From Hyphomicrobiales bacterium (GTDB taxonomy: Bacteria > Pseudomonadota > Alphaproteobacteria > Rhizobiales > NORP267): a stretch of DNA of 64,000 nt. The position numbers were made by a program, and so were the translations under genes. The notes beneath the pieces were generated by a model. That model saw nothing but the letters and a program-made list of their open reading frames with translations, searched no databases and was not told the origin of the DNA. The stretch is taken from positions 1 to 64,000 of the forward strand of contig JAJFGZ010000047.1 in assembly GCA_021775855.1 (NCBI GenBank), read 5' to 3'. Shown piece by piece: positions 63,923 through 64,000 of the stretch. The first letter of the stretch is position 1; every line of letters starts with the position of its first letter.

Positions 63923-64000
63923 CTATCTCAACTTGATTGTTGCCAGCCCCACCAGCGCCAGCACCACGGAAATGATCCAGAACCGCACCACGATGGTGGC
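63923..64000 (-). CDS. mraY: Phospho-N-acetylmuramoyl-pentapeptide-transferase, C-terminal fragment at window edge
   Basis: Hand translation ATIVVRFWIISVVLALVGLATIKLR-stop, typical MraY C-terminus, immediately upstream of murD. Confidence 0.85.
   Translation of the reverse strand, partial: ATIVVRFWIISVVLALVGLATIKLR

Overview
This window looks like a chromosomal segment from an alphaproteobacterium. That is inferred from gene order and families: a permuted two-piece tmRNA next to sspB, dcw-lpxC-bamD-recN-ligA synteny, and an ilvB-ilvN-ilvC run. Most of it is housekeeping. The right half is a long minus-strand cell-envelope/division block (mraY end-murD-ftsW-murG-murC-murB-ddl-ftsQ-ftsA-ftsZ-lpxC-bamD-recN-ligA). 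The left half holds leuA, ilvBNC, miaA/serB, hflKC-DUF2065-degP, thyA-folA, fumC and an AsmA-like giant. Accessory genes include a cobalamin/Fe-S reductive dehalogenase-like protein, an AlkB-like di-iron hydroxylase, PhzF, HxlR-GST, and MarR plus a TAT nitroreductase. No CRISPR array, phage, transposase or recognisable defence island was seen. Four observations are absent from the ORF track. (1) An unlisted open ORF off the left edge encodes a tandemly repeated Lpg1974-like outer-membrane barrel. (2) An 18-codon ilvB leader peptide (MYNMLVVILRRRIAVSSS) is followed by an intrinsic terminator, with a matching promoter upstream. (3) A circularly permuted tmRNA gene (tag ANDNNAEVALAA) lies directly upstream of sspB. 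(4) Two adjacent small genes, an unlisted 54-aa ORF and a DUF1127 gene, carry duplicated upstream/leader modules: a TTTCGCATATGCGAAA-type palindrome and an AAGTCAACGCG element at identical distances from both start codons. Item 4 is my best candidate for an undescribed regulatory arrangement. All family names come from reading motifs; no database search was run.
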